Positions 43,582 through 54,693 of a DNA stretch of 64,000 nt are shown in pieces. Under the pieces are notes generated by a model, which was not told the origin of the DNA, ran no database searches, and saw nothing but the letters and a program-made list of their open reading frames with translations. The translations under genes were made by a program, and so were the position numbers. Origin of the DNA: Chara braunii (Eukaryota; Streptophyta; Charophyceae; Charales; Characeae); contig BFEA01000065.1 in assembly GCA_003427395.1 (NCBI GenBank), forward strand, positions 1,076,718 to 1,140,717, read 5' to 3'. The stretch's first letter is position 1; every line of letters begins with the position of its first letter.

Positions 43582-43810
43582 TTACAACCCGATGTTGATC
43601 CTTCTTGCAAGAGAGACCCGTTCCCGAGAAGTGTGGTATGATGCTCTCTCAGTAGTTCTCACTTTCACCACCTTTAACAAATAGCTTATCTCAGTATGAT
43701 CAATAACAATTCTGAGGGCAGAATCTCTCATTCGATCAAAGAAAGGCTACAAAAACTCAAGCTCATCCAAGGTAGAGAGATCTGAAGAGTCCCTTCTACC
43801 TTGATTATCC
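43582..43810 (-). pseudogene. Accessory module type a (copy a3), element 2
   Basis: Read on the minus strand, this frame contains LSTLDELEFL, an in-frame TAG (43747-43749), then FFDRMRDSALRIVIDHTEIS and YLLKVVKVRTTERASYH, ending in SLARRINIGL and a TAA at 43582-43584. Length, the LS..DE..E pattern and the SLARR ending match copy a2, so it is a tandem duplicate with one nonsense codon. Confidence 0.5.
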
Positions 43811-43888
43811 TACCTTCCAACACAACACCTAGTGTCAGTTGTTCAGTCAAGCTGGACATTGCTAAACATCATAAGCAATATCTGAAAG

Positions 43889-44434
43889 TTAGATCTCAGG
43901 TTGAACATAATCAGAGATTTCGAATCTATGTTCAAAAGTATTCAAAAACAAGAATTTTACCATCAAGGTAGAATCTTTCTCCCTTGCTCTACCAATCTCA
44001 GCAATAGCTTCCAGCAGAGACATCCAATCTCTCCTATCTTTAAATCCCGTGGAAATTGAGAACTCAGGGAGCCTTTCAAATTCTCTTACTGTCACTCCCC
44101 ACGTCACTTTCCTTCTTAACTTCTCTAGCCATTCTTTTGTCCGCTCAAGGCTGATATACTCCCCTTTTAAATATTCCAAATAGTCAACCTCCTCCTTCAG
44201 ACTGTTAGAGGAATAAACCCTCACATCGAAACTGTCAGAGTTCATGAATTTAACTACCGGAATATGAAATACTATATATCCTTCCCCATAAATCTCATGC
44301 CTCAAAATTACAAAGGGATTATCATGCCCTATCACCTCATAAAGTTTGCCCCTCACAGTAGTCATCCTAGCTACTGAGAGTATTCTTCTTGGAATCTCTT
44401 CACTTTCCATGCAAACTTTATCATCGCAAACCAA
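43889..44434 (-). CDS. Accessory module type b (copy b3), element 2
   Basis: A 181-codon ORF. The core is KLYEVIGHDNPFVILRHEIY, then IVFHIPVVKFMNSDSFDVRV, that is, Tyr-Glu, a strand, and an Asp-x-Phe-Asp-Val-Arg-Val-Tyr motif. A second part has KVTWGVTVREFERLPEF and DRRDWMSLLEAIAEIGRARE. Copies b1 and b2 repeat the order with DIYDIRPYV and DVYDVRIYV, and b1 also has KVEWGVMPVTYKTVP. There are no signal peptides, membrane segments or catalytic motifs. Function unknown. Confidence 0.55.
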   Translation of the reverse strand: MVCDDKVCMESEEIPRRILSVARMTTVRGKLYEVIGHDNPFVILRHEIYGEGYIVFHIPVVKFMNSDSFDVRVYSSNSLKEEVDYLEYLKGEYISLERTKEWLEKLRRKVTWGVTVREFERLPEFSISTGFKDRRDWMSLLEAIAEIGRAREKDSTLMVKFLFLNTFEHRFEISDYVQPEI

Positions 44435-44514
44435 TTATCTCTCGATGGATTGATATCAAGTAAGGGAGGAGTTGGGAGTCTATCAGAGATAGTAAATTGA
44501 GTAGATCAAGTGAA

Positions 44515-44871
44515 TCATCTGTTTTCTCTTTCAAACCTCTCTTTCTCTTTCAGTACGACTTCTTCAGCAAATCCCCACCATCTCCCATACACTGCATCAA
44601 CACTTCTTTTTTTTGGGACATAGATTCTCACATCATACACATCGAGATCCGTGAAATAGGATGTAAGTACATATAACCGTTTCTGCTCCCATCCGCTCTC
44701 GACCATCTCATATCTGACAACCTCAGATGGGAACACCTCTCTCTTGCTTAGAGTGTTCAGTGACTTTAGGAGACACTCAACTTTATCTTGACTTGGGTCT
44801 GAACCTCTGCCTAATTCCAGCCTTCTCTGTCTGATTTCCTCTGCTGAAATTTTTTTAGTTCTCATGACCAC
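44515..44871 (-). CDS. Accessory module type b (copy b2), element 2
   Basis: A 118-codon ORF in the gag frame. It has a charged N-terminal helix (SAEEIRQRRLELGRG), then VVRYEMVESGWEQKRLYVLT, SYFTDLDVYDVRIYVPKK and RWWGFAEEVVLKEKERFERE. It overlaps the end of b1 by 17 bases in another frame, so the modules look like one frame-broken protein. It lacks the WGV second part, which may have been lost. Confidence 0.55.
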   Translation of the reverse strand: MVMRTKKISAEEIRQRRLELGRGSDPSQDKVECLLKSLNTLSKREVFPSEVVRYEMVESGWEQKRLYVLTSYFTDLDVYDVRIYVPKKRSVDAVYGRWWGFAEEVVLKEKERFERENR

Positions 44872-45268
44872 CGATTATTTTCCCCCACGTGAATACCATG
44901 TTGATAATTGGCAACCAGTTAGTCCCATTACAATAATTGTTAGATATAAGAGAGACTGGAACAGTCTTATACGTTACTGGCATCACACCCCATTCCACTT
45001 TCTTCTTTTGCTTGATCAGATCTGCTTTTTCATCATAGATAAATTGACTCACAATCTCCCATAGCCAATTAAAGTTCTCACTGTCGTTGCTGCCTCCTTC
45101 TTTGACGTATGGGCGGATATCATAGATATCTCCCTCCAAAAAGTGAGTCGGTACTACGCAGATGGTCGAGCCACAGGAGTGATAGCCCCAGCAGCCCTCA
45201 TATCGATATGGAAATATCCCACTGGAGGTGAGTTTGGATAACTCTTTCAGTGCACTGTCGATCAACAT
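44855..45268 (-). CDS. Accessory module type b (copy b1), element 2
   Basis: A 137-codon ORF. The order is helix (ALKELSKLTSSG), YRYEGCWGYHSCGSTICVVP, THFLEGDIYDIRPYVKEGG, a Trp-rich helix (NWLWEIVSQFIYDEK), KVEWGVMPVTYKTVP and TNWLPIINMVFTWGK. It is the fullest of the b copies and the best query for a family search. Confidence 0.55.
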   Translation of the reverse strand: MLIDSALKELSKLTSSGIFPYRYEGCWGYHSCGSTICVVPTHFLEGDIYDIRPYVKEGGSNDSENFNWLWEIVSQFIYDEKADLIKQKKKVEWGVMPVTYKTVPVSLISNNYCNGTNWLPIINMVFTWGKIIGGHEN

Positions 45269-45832
45269 TTGTCTTGATCTGTCGCTCTCTTTCTTTCAAT
45301 TCCTTCAATGTATTGGGGAGCAATAGAACATACCTGATATCAAACTCGATTCTCTCCAGCAGTTAATACCAGTCTCCTCTTTCCGCCCCAGTATTGGGGA
45401 ACAATTGATCTGCCCCACTGAACAAACGGTCACCTGAGTAGGTTTACTCACAAGTATCGGATACTAACCCGACGGCCAGGAGTCTGACATTGATCATCGA
45501 AGATTAGACTGCACTCGTACATGTAGTAGCCATCAGCCGTTTTCGATCATACCTCTCAAATCTGATTGATCGACTCAAACTTCAGAGGGGGTCCAATTGC
45601 CTTATAGGCCGAACTCCAACTGTACGTTATATACTTGGCAAGATACGCAAGTAAACTGTACTAGAGGGCCGATTTCGTTTCCAACCTCTGACTACATAAC
45701 GTAGCCCTGCCCTAGAGTTTCCTTACTCGTTAGTCATCTGCTGCTGGAAGATAAACGTCGTTAATTATCTGAAGAGTGACGACCAAATCAATCATAGGAA
45801 GGCGTTAATTCTTACCGGTTTACTGCGAGTAA

Positions 45833-46081
45833 TTAGTGACTCTTTCTTCCCTCCTCTCGATCTATAGTCTCTAAGAAGGAAAACGTACTATGTAACTTCC
45901 CATCCAATTCATGAAGATAAACAGTATACTCTATAGCATTCTGTCCTCTCACCAACCCCAGCGCATACTCTCTCAACAGCTCAACTTGAGACTGAACATC
46001 CCTTAGAAAACTATTTTCCCAACCTTTAAATGTACCCCGGTGTAGCGAGTAGGTCACCCTTAGCACACCTTCGTTTCCCAT
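45833..46081 (-). CDS. Accessory module type a (copy a1), element 2
   Basis: An 82-codon ORF. It has GVLRVTYSLHRGTFKGWENS, a helix (SQVELLREYALGLV), a strand AIEYTVYLHELDGKL and an acidic-basic end. It is the most upstream module found. About 560 bases between it and b1 carry no recognisable copy. Confidence 0.5.
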   Translation of the reverse strand: MGNEGVLRVTYSLHRGTFKGWENSFLRDVQSQVELLREYALGLVRGQNAIEYTVYLHELDGKLHSTFSFLETIDREEGRKSH

Positions 46082-49000
46082 CTCCCCGCTAAGATCTGTT
46101 ATATGGAGACTTTTGACCTATACTCATATAAATTCCTTCAGTTTGCCTGACGATCCCATTACACTAGGCTGCAGTTGTTCTCAACAATATGACCTGAAAC
46201 ATGAGTCTACAGGCGCTGAAAAGCGTGATGTTACTATACCCAGAGTCTGTATTAGGTCCATTAAACCACCGAGAATACAAAAAGGCAACCAAGCACAACC
46301 CAAACCTACAAGTAGAGCGAGTGGATCACCAGAAGTTATTTTTCCTTACTCGCTCTTAGTAGTCGACTCTTTCTAAGACGTTGGCCTCCCGTAGGTGGTA
46401 TTAAAATTTATTAACTTTGTCTCTGTTGACTTTTGAGCCAGAACTCAGCAATGTCTTGGGGGTGGCACGCTGCTAAAATAGGCAGACTACTGGAGCAACC
46501 GACTGCTCTAAAAACTATCCTCGGTTGTTTTGCCTGACACACCAGTTAATGTAAAGAAAACAATCATTTCCTTAACTCTACCGCCAGGTAGAACAACAAA
46601 CGATGCTTACAAGGTAGAACCATCACATATTTGTACATTTAACTGCGTGCGGATTATGCAGTCTTAAGCCTCCCCTTCCAAGGCTAGATAGGGCGTCAGA
46701 CCCCTTTTCCTCGGAGCAGGGCGCAGGGGACAGCTGCCACAGACCTGGCTCGGGTAGTACTCAAACCATTGCAGTTCTGACTCAATTGACAGACAACTCT
46801 AGCATTGGGCACAGTCCATACATCATATGAGAACTTCACATGACAATGGTTCAATTAGCATATAGCCCTGGAGTCCTGATCTCACGATTCAAACGAGAAT
46901 AACCGAGTGACCACTATCTGAACAGTTAATTGCCAAGAGTGAGGACAAAAACTGATAATTCAGACACGCACTGCAGACTAGACAGAAATGACAATTAAGG
47001 AAAATAAAAGGCACGTTTCCGGTCCAATGTTTTCCGAGTGACTCACCCAGGAGAGAGCAGTTGTTGCAAATGTTGCCTTTTCACAGTATCCCCTTCTCGT
47101 CTGAATTAAGGTGTTTTCATCTAGGAAAATGATATAACAAGTCCAAATCAATCCCCGTCAAGCAAAAATTTGGCGAGGAGATAAGCCACCTTCCTTATAA
47201 CAGCCTTTAGTCCTTCCATCTAGCGAGTGACATCTCTGAGATAAGAGATAAAAAAGACTTCACATTTTGTGAACAGTGATCTGTCTAAATACCATCATCC
47301 ATCTTTCGTTAGCTTTGCGGGTCAGCTTCCCCTTTTCGTCTCCCTTTCCCTTAATGTGCAGTTCCGCCAACTTCCCCAACCAACTTTAACATCAAGTGTT
47401 TCTGCCACTCTGCACCATCGCTCTTCCACAGTTATCCATCATTTACTTAAGTCCAAATTAACAAACAAGAAGACGGCAAAATCGGACCTGAGATAAATAT
47501 ATTGTCTGAACTTTTTATTTATTTAAGAGTCGTTCGCCTTTCACCGAGAGGATCCTAGGCCTGAGCCTCGAACAACTTACCAAGAATCGGTATCTTTATC
47601 CACCACCCAGTAGCCAAGAGTTGAGATACCCTTACACTAATAGTCCCTTGCGCGACTCATCCAATCCAAGTTTGTGATTCACGCCACAAGTCAGCTTTCG
47701 CCTCCGAGATTATTCTGGTCTGGCATAGTTAGGCTACTCACTCGTCCATGATAGCAGTCACATCTCCTCTACGATCGAGGATGCTCGCATGGAAGGGGTT
47801 CCAAATCAGATTGATCCACGATTGACAGTTGGATAAGCGACAACCCCAACACTAAATTCACTCCCGAGACCCTTACTAATTTTAACCCTGCTATAGCTCT
47901 CGCCCTCTCTCTCTCGTACGAAACTTTCTCCACCCAGTGCTAGCAGATCTTATCCCCCGCTCCTCCGCAACTTGTAACTGAGTTACCAGTCAAAGTGGAG
48001 CAAACTGAAAGAGAGCGGGTGACGGACATTAAGTCCGAGAAACTCAAATACTCGCAGTACCATAGCCATGAATGCGCCCCAAGTACGTTCAACCCCTTGT
48101 TGACCACCGTTCATAACGGTGAGTAACATGTACGTTCTCTCTCAACTATTCGAGCATCAAGAAACGGAAAACAGACGAATGTCGTGTTGAAGTCGAGTTA
48201 ACCTTCATGTCGTGAAAAGGTGTTGACATCAGCAGTGAGCTCACGAGCAAACTATTTCAAGTAAGTTGTCTTTTCTTCCACGTGAGCATCACGCCGCTCG
48301 CATGAGCGCTTATCCTCTCGCATGTCTCCCTTCTCTATCCCGCACACAGACGACGATCAGTACGCTGGTACACCAATCACATTTTTACCTTTGCGGATCA
48401 CGCGTGGCGCCCTTCCGTTTTCCTTGTTCAGCAGGAGATTGGTGGTGACAACACAGGACCCTGCGATGGGAGTTCTCTGACCAAAGTACAGACCAAAGGA
48501 GAACAAGAAGAGGGGTAACATCCAATGCTACACACATACTCTCGCCCGTTTCACCTTTTCGAGCTCTCTCTCCCCCTCATCCTATCTTGCTCCCTCGTTC
48601 TGTCTCTCCCTCTATCTCTCCCTTGACGACTGCAGTAGGCTCACGCATTACACAAGCACCCTAGCAGCAATTGACATCGACTGCATTGGAGAGCTCCTCT
48701 GTCTCGCCCGCCTCTTTTTTTTTTTCTTCTTCTTCTTTGACTTTCTTCCTTCTTACTGCCCCCCCGTACCATCCACGTGTCGCCCGCTTACGCGTGTGAC
48801 CGCCTCGGGTTCAGTCCCGCATTCCACTAGCCTCCGCGCTCGATGGTCCAGCCTCTGTCGGCCTCGTTCTGCCCTGGGCCGAACTGGCCTCGGGCCCGTC
48901 CTCCACTGACTCAGCTGGCGGATGCTCTCTCCTCCACTGTTCCAACCCGTGTCAGGACTGGGTCAGGTCCTCGCTAGCTTTGGACTCAGCCTCAGAGTCC

Positions 49001-50340
49001 CGGTCGAGTTCTTGTTGCTCCCTCTCTGTCGTGCTCGTGGAGGTCTCCTCGTCATGGTAAATAACGGTAACTCGCAACACCGAGGTCACCCCGTCTCGTT
49101 TGCATCTCCGTTCTGCCCTGCTATGAGCCTCGGTGACCACTCCCTATATTTTTGCATCTTCCCTCATCTCTTGCTCCTTCCCCCCGTAGACATTGATTCT
49201 CAATCTAGCCTGCTCTTCACTCTTGCTATAACTCAGGCAGACATTCACCGTAACTCCCTCTTTACGCATAGGCGCCCAACTCCAGTAAAACTTTAAGTGC
49301 CTTGGCCTATAGCCAAAAAGGTCATTGCTACGTGACATAGTCGCTTAGCCTGATAACTCAGCCCGATACTCAACGCGCGTGTAAGCAGACCTACTCACTT
49401 TCTCCAGGCCGACAACGTGAGCACAAAAAAAATGGCTTGCTCGCAGCTACCTGCTCACAGCCAAAGACTCATTTGCCTCACCCTTTATAGGCTCGCCACT
49501 CTCCATGATCCCCGCGTTCTAAATGAAAAGTTCAAATAGACATTCTTCAATTTCTTCACATTAGTAGTTTTAACGCTCCAAAATATAAACAAGATAAAAC
49601 TAAATAGTTTAAAAAATATGAGAGGCCGAAAATCAACGGTCGTAGCACTGTCCGAATTTACTAAGTTACTGTCAGCGCAGTGTGACCACGGTCCGGAGAA
49701 CAGAGGTCCCATAACGGGATACCGAAGACACACCCTTCCTTTCAAAACATGACATCTGTCTACCCCTATTGGGTACCTGTGTCGGATGACAAGGAGGGGG
49801 CTTATGACTCTCCATGGAGAGTGATAAGCCTCCTACCAACACAGCCGCGGGTCACCCCTTTTGAGGTCCCAGTTAGTAGCACTCAACCGGATAGCTCAGT
49901 TCCAGGCGATATATGAAGGGTCAGCCATTTTAGGCCATCAGACTACGGTCACATTTCAAAATTGAACCGGTGGCCCCGCAAAACGACAGACACAGAAAAG
50001 AAAAAAAAAAAAGCTTAATAATAGTGATAAGGATAGTGACCTGAAATAGTAATAAGAGAAATCTATAGTGTTGCTACCCAGAAGCCGCTAGATTTTCCCA
50101 AACAAAAGATGGAGGTCCAAATCAACGCGCGGATCTGATGTACGCCTTCCCTTCACTTTTTATCTTTCTTTTCCCTTTTTCTTTCTTTATTTTTTTTCTG
50201 CTCGATAGTGACAGCGGAACCCCGTCGTGCACCTAACCTATAACCCTGTAGAGGGGCACTTGGCGCGCAATAGAAAAGACGGCGCCCGTCCCTCTACCTT
50301 CGCGTCCCAGGGCGAACCCGACGGCTACCACGGCCACAGG
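46082..50340. other. Gene-free region upstream of element 2
   Basis: No supported coding sequence on either strand in about 4.2 kb. The region should contain the leader, primer-binding site and upstream LTR of element 2, but I found no site with a recognisable tRNA complement. It contains donor-like GGTGAGTAAC (48117) and AAGTAAGTTG (48259), pyrimidine tracts at 48560-48620 and 48715-48740, and an inverted repeat (CTTATGACTCTCCATGGAGAGTGATAAG type) at 49800-49830. Confidence 0.4.
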
Positions 50341-50345
50341 CCGGT

Positions 50346-50632
50346 TGTGCTCTGTTGTACAGCAAGGCGCCGAGCCTGCGTGGACCACTGGAAAGCCCTG
50401 TGGCGCACCTTTTTGCCGAAGCAGGCACCAACAGGGCCAGTCCACGTCAAGGTGCAGCCCAGCCGAGCCTGCGTGGACCAATGGAAAGCCATATGAAAAA
50501 CAGGGCCGGTCCACGTCAAGGTACAGCCCGGGTACTAAGGATCGTAGTAATTCGGCAACATCGAAGCAAAGGATGGTACCAAGTAGGGACTTGGTACGCG
50601 GAGGAGGGCCCAGACACCGTGCCCTCCGACAA
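50346..50632. repeat. Dispersed repeat with internal hairpins, copy 2
   Basis: This matches 34430-34650 but carries an extra inner duplication: two successive GCGTGGACCANTGGAAAGCC units, at 50378 and 50470. The end ACACCGTGCCCTCCGAC (50612-50630) is shared, and sequence beyond differs. Confidence 0.8.
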
Positions 50633-50639
50633 CGCTCCT

Positions 50640-52622
50640 CGGGGGATAGAGCTCCGCGAGGAGGGATAAAACCCTGCGGGAGGTCTATCTGAGGAACTGT
50701 GGGTGTGCGGGCTCCAGCCTGTGCAATACGGCTGCGCGCACGACCCATGGCAGACATGGCCATCTGCAAGCGCTCGGCCACGGGGATCCAAATGGTAATG
50801 GATGACGTTCCGAAGCTCAATATCCTCGGGGGCATCCCCAATGGTAGGGCCGAGCTCGGCTGAGGCGTCCTCTCCATACACGAGAGAACTGTATTGCCAA
50901 GAGAATGACGCTCCAGGTCGAGTTGGGCGACGAAAACGACCAGCAAATGAGGAGCGGCCTCTGGTGGTACCGCGAGACTGGGAGGTGGCGGCTGGCCACG
51001 AAGAGGATGGGGTGATGGAAAAGCGACTGCACATCCTCTGGTACTGACGCGCAGCCTCATATGCCTACTCCGCGAAAGAGAATGATCGCCTCCATAGCTC
51101 TAAGCGGTAGTCAGTCGGCAGGCTGACGAGGAACCGGTCAGTGAGTGTGACCTCCGGTAGGAACGTCTCGTCATACATAAGGCGAGCGTCCTGAAACACC
51201 CGGATCCAGGTCGGCCGGTACAGAGGACCCGGACCATCTGGTATGGGTGACGTTGTCTAAGGCGTCGGTGGCGTCATGACGAGCGCCGAAGCGGTCCTGA
51301 AGGAAGACCGCAAAGTCGGCCAGAGTGGGGACCTCACTCACGCAGAGGCGCTGGGTATAATGATCCTCCCACGTTTGGGAAGGGCTACCTCACATTTTGG
51401 TTACGAGCGCATCGCACCACAACTCCTGGCGGGTGGTCGTCATAGAGAGTGTGCGCGTTGCTATCTGCAAATTGCGAGAGACACGGAATGTGCCATCATA
51501 TTCGGGAATGTCCGTGGTGCGCACATGAGGATGTCCACTGTGCTGATGGCGGTGGCAGAGAGATTGAGGCGAGTGACTGCGGCGGCGTAAGTCGAGGCCG
51601 CTGTAGGGGCAGAGGTGGGGGAACGCTGTGGGCCGTGGCCGCTGGCGAATGGTCCAGCAGACGAGGAGGCAACGGTCGCGGACAGCTGTCTCGGAATAGC
51701 CAGGTAGGACGAAAGAGGATGAGGAGCAGGTCGAGAGAAACGAGCCTGCATCATGGAGACCGAAGGGGTGGTAGAGGAAGAAGGGTGGGCAGCCTGTGAT
51801 GGGTGAGGATGACTCAAAGCGAGGATCTCCGTCTGAGCCTGCGGGCCTCTCGCTGGGTGCGCGGGGTCAGAGGTGCAGGAGGGGGAGCGGGTCTCCCAGT
51901 GGGAGGAGGAATCCCAGCCTGGGCGGTACCCTGCTGTCGGGGTGAGGGGACGAAGGCAGGAAGAAGAGGGCGGAACCGTATTGTCGTGACCGGTGCGGGA
52001 AGTTGGGAAACAACACCAGGGTGAGTCGATGAAACTGCGGGGCCAGATGGTGGTATCTGGACCGCAGCACCTGCGGCAGCAGTAGAGACGGTAGGGGCGG
52101 CCGGGACAGGAAGAACTGCCGCAACAGACGGGGTGGTCTGAGCGGCATCAACACTCGTCACTGCTGAGGAGAAGTGTTGGGCCTGGTCTGCAAAGGAGGG
52201 GGAACCACGATGTCTCCGTCTCTGGAGTCGTGGGGAGCCGGACTCGGAGCCCGTAGGGGATGGGGTGTGGGAGCGGTGGGGAGAGCGATGAGGGGAGCCC
52301 TTGAGGCGATTGACGTCGAGGGCAAGCGCATTGATTTACGCTTGCAACGGTCCAAGCGTACTAAGTTGCGTCTGGATCGCTATAAGGACGGCATGAAGGT
52401 CCATGGTGTCCGCATGGGCCTGACCATGAGCCGCTGACTGCGTGCTGACCTGGGATATGGACTGCGCCGCGGCGATCTCCTCCGATGGCCGGAAGGGGAA
52501 TGGAGGTAGTCCTCAGAGGACTGGGGGGAAAGGGACCCACCGCTAAGAGGAAGGGGACCGCGGGAGCGGAGTGAGTATGTGTGAGTCCGCTCGCATCGCA
52601 TTTTGCAGGTCGCGCGTGACAC
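50640..52622 (-). pseudogene. Gag relic of element 3
   Basis: Reading from 52622 down: a Ser/Arg/Pro-rich start (YSLRSRGPLPLSGGSL), long Pro/Ala/Thr-rich stretches (52161-51461), then a capsid-like domain at about 51360-51060 (EVPTLADFAVFLQDRFGA, then LTDRFLVSLPTDYRLELW), with a frameshift near 51215 and a stop near 51080. An eroded zinc-knuckle-like segment (CHGSCAQPYC) lies near 50730. No protease or RT follows. The upstream initiator-Met primer-binding site at 54681 fits this element. Confidence 0.65.
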
Positions 52623-52706
52623 GAAGGCGCCGAACCGCCTGAGGAGGGAGGATCCAGGTCCAGGGTGCCCGATGGGAGGAGGCGGGGGAGTAGGGGGGTT
52701 TAAGAG

Positions 52707-52745
52707 AACCTTAAACCCTAGAAAAACCCTAAGAAAACCCTAACC
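52707..52745. repeat. Telomere-like repeats, interstitial
   Basis: On the + strand there are four imperfect CCCTAA-type units: AAACCCTAG, AAACCCTAAG, AAACCCTAACC and a first partial one. This is the plant-type telomere sequence in a short degenerate run. A second trace, AAACCCTAAACCCTAAT, lies at 59774-59792. Confidence 0.6.
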
Positions 52746-52939
52746 GGGGTTCGGGTGGTTAGGGGAGGGTAGAAGCGACCTAATCAAGAAAAGAAAATAA
52801 TAATCATGGGGGGAAGGGGAAGGGAAAATAAAATAAACAATGAAATTTCAAGATAAAAATAAAAATAAATAAATAATAAAAATAAAGAAATAAATAAATG
52901 AACAAAGTGTGCAAAAAAGGTGATACTTATTTTTTTGGA

Positions 52940-53310
52940 ATTTTCGGCAGCATTTTCCCACCCCACATGAGGTTAAAAATGTGCCAAAAGGAAGGAAAGA
53001 GCGAGAGGTGCACACTAACTTTCAAAATGCCGCAAATTAAAAATTTCAAAAAAATAAATAAATAAATAAATAAGGAGGTGGAAGAGAGTGAAGAGGAAAA
53101 CTAAGTCTTAAAGTTTTTCAAAAATTTCGGCAACATTTCGTTACTCCCATGGAGTCGAAGTGTGCCGTAAAATAAAAGACCAAGTAAGATGGGAAAATTT
53201 GGTCAGCACTTCGCTGCCCTCAAGGGGTCAAAATGTGCTGAAAAAGACTATATAAACAAAAAACAAAAAATTTCGACAGCACTTCGTTACCCCCACGGGG
53301 TCAAAATGTG
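52940..53310. repeat. CGGCAG hairpin array near element 3
   Basis: Four units. GGCA-CATTTT (from 52946) pairs with AAAATGTGCC (52976-52985). CGGCAACATTTCG pairs with CGAAGTGTGCCG near 53127-53167. TCAGCACTT pairs with AAATGTGCTGA near 53205-53242. TTTCGACAGCACTT pairs with AATGTGTGCCGAAA near 53269-53318. The loops contain CCCCACGGGG-like inner stems. Confidence 0.75.
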
Positions 53311-53985
53311 TGCCGAAAGTAAGAATGACTAACTCCTAATTAGATTTGAGGGTGCCGCAAGGAAATTCAAATTTTCAGAATAAATAAAATAAAAATAAAA
53401 ACAAATCTGAAAAATGATAAAAGAAGTTGGGAATAAGATAATTCGAATTTTTAGAGGAAAAAGATAAATGGAAGTCAAAGAGAAAGAGAAAAGAAGAAAA
53501 AACAGAAGAATTCGAAGTTGGGTGGGGGAGGGATGAAAAAGTGATGAAGAAGGAGAGAAATAAGTAAGAAGAGAAAAAAAAAAAAAGGTGGGAGATGAAG
53601 GAGATGATGGGGTTGTAGTTGGGGGAAGGAAGGGGGAGAGGAGGGTGATAGAATGAGAGAGACGGATATGGAAAAGGTAGAGAGGAGTAGGTGAGATTAA
53701 TAGAAGATGGTGAGTGAGGAGGAGAGGAGAGAAAAAAATTGTGAAAGATGAGTGGAGAGGGAGGTAGCAGGAGGGGGTTAATAGTAGGGTTAGAAAAGGT
53801 GATGAGATAGTGTAGACGAGAGAGAGAGAGGGGGGTGAGAGAGTAGGTTAGTGGGAAGATATGATACCAGCCTCTTGGTTGCCCAAGAGCAACAAGGTCA
53901 CCAAGATCCCCAAGATCTTGGCCTTGAACGTGCTGGCAGCAGGCAGCAGAGAAAAAATAATAATAATAATGAGATAATCAAAAGT

Positions 53986-54185
53986 TGGCTGAGATCTTGA
54001 TCAGCCACCCTGATTACACTGACGCGCAGCCCCTAGCTAGGGGGTTCTTCACTTCTGCCAGAATGCTGCTGCAGTAGTAGAAGAAATCATCATCATTATC
54101 ATCCGGGTGTGTTGAGATCTTGATCAGCCACCCTGATCTCACTGTAGTGCAGCCCCCTAGCCAAGGGGTCTTGGAGTGCTGCCAC
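53986..54185. repeat. Tandem duplication
   Basis: GAGATCTTGATCAGCCACCC is present at 53991 and again at 54113, followed in both by CTGAT.ACACTG or CTCACTG and GCAGCCCC.TAGC. The two copies differ by several substitutions. The insert between them has an (ATC)n tract at 54086-54100. Confidence 0.75.
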
Positions 54186-54680
54186 GTGACACTCTAATGG
54201 CCACCGGGAGGAAGCAAGAAGAGAGAGGGGCAACCACTCTTTTGCCAATAACTTTTTACCCCCTGGGTGAAATTTGGAAAAAGAGAACTTGTTGGAAAGC
54301 TTTTTGAAAGTCGTTTCCAACAAGATAAGGCACAGCATCAGACACTGCCTGCAGAAATAGCGGTCATTGAAAAAACGAGCGCGGGTGATTTTAGGAGCTT
54401 CAAAACAGAATCGTGATCTTTGAGAGATCGTATCTCTTCAACCACCGTAGAGAAGTACGCTATCCTTAGTTTGTTGGAAGCGGCTCGTCGTGGGCTTTCC
54501 AACAAGCTAAAGAACAAAACATTCGGTCAACCAATGCAAAAGTAACAATCAAAAGAGTGCACCGGTGTCATTACCAAAGAAAAGTGGCGAACTTTTTTTT
54601 TTTTCCCATTTTGTATTGCTCAAGCCGCGTGGCAACGGATGAGTGAGGTGGGTGGGGGAGGGGAGCAGGGAGAAAAGCCC

Positions 54681-54692
54681 GCTCTGATACTA
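54681..54692 (-). promoter_or_regulatory. Primer-binding site, initiator tRNA-Met type
   Basis: The minus strand reads TAGTATCAGAGCGGGC, one mismatch from the usual TGGTATCAGAGC. One base separates it from TGTGACTGACC on the + strand, which would be the LTR edge. Element 3 thus runs on the minus strand. Confidence 0.75.
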
Positions 54693-54693
54693 G

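Larger units (their letters stand above)
37561..46081 (-). mobile_element. Ty3/gypsy element 2, coding region
   Basis: On the minus strand the order is accessory ORFs (46081-43312), gag (43239), protease, RT, RNase H, integrase with GPY module, and a stop at 37561-37563. Gag, protease, linker, RT, RNase H and integrase all lie in the same frame relative to 43239. Breaks are nonsense codons at 40504, 39742, 38296, 37924 and 37744, plus net-neutral frameshifts between gag and protease. I did not find its primer-binding site. Confidence 0.85.
52623..54680 (-). other. Leader region of element 3, no gene
   Basis: About 2 kb without coding sequence. It contains telomere-like CCCTAA units (52707-52745), four CGGCAGC-type hairpins (52940-53310), a purine-rich stretch (53440-53860), a tandem duplication of about 125 bp (53986-54185) and two palindromes (54285-54330, 54465-54515). 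Confidence 0.5.

Noticed and set aside
50233-51060. 275-codon minus-strand ORF
   Set aside because: It is partly a neighbouring-frame reading of the element 3 gag relic and partly translation of the dispersed repeat at 50346-50632.
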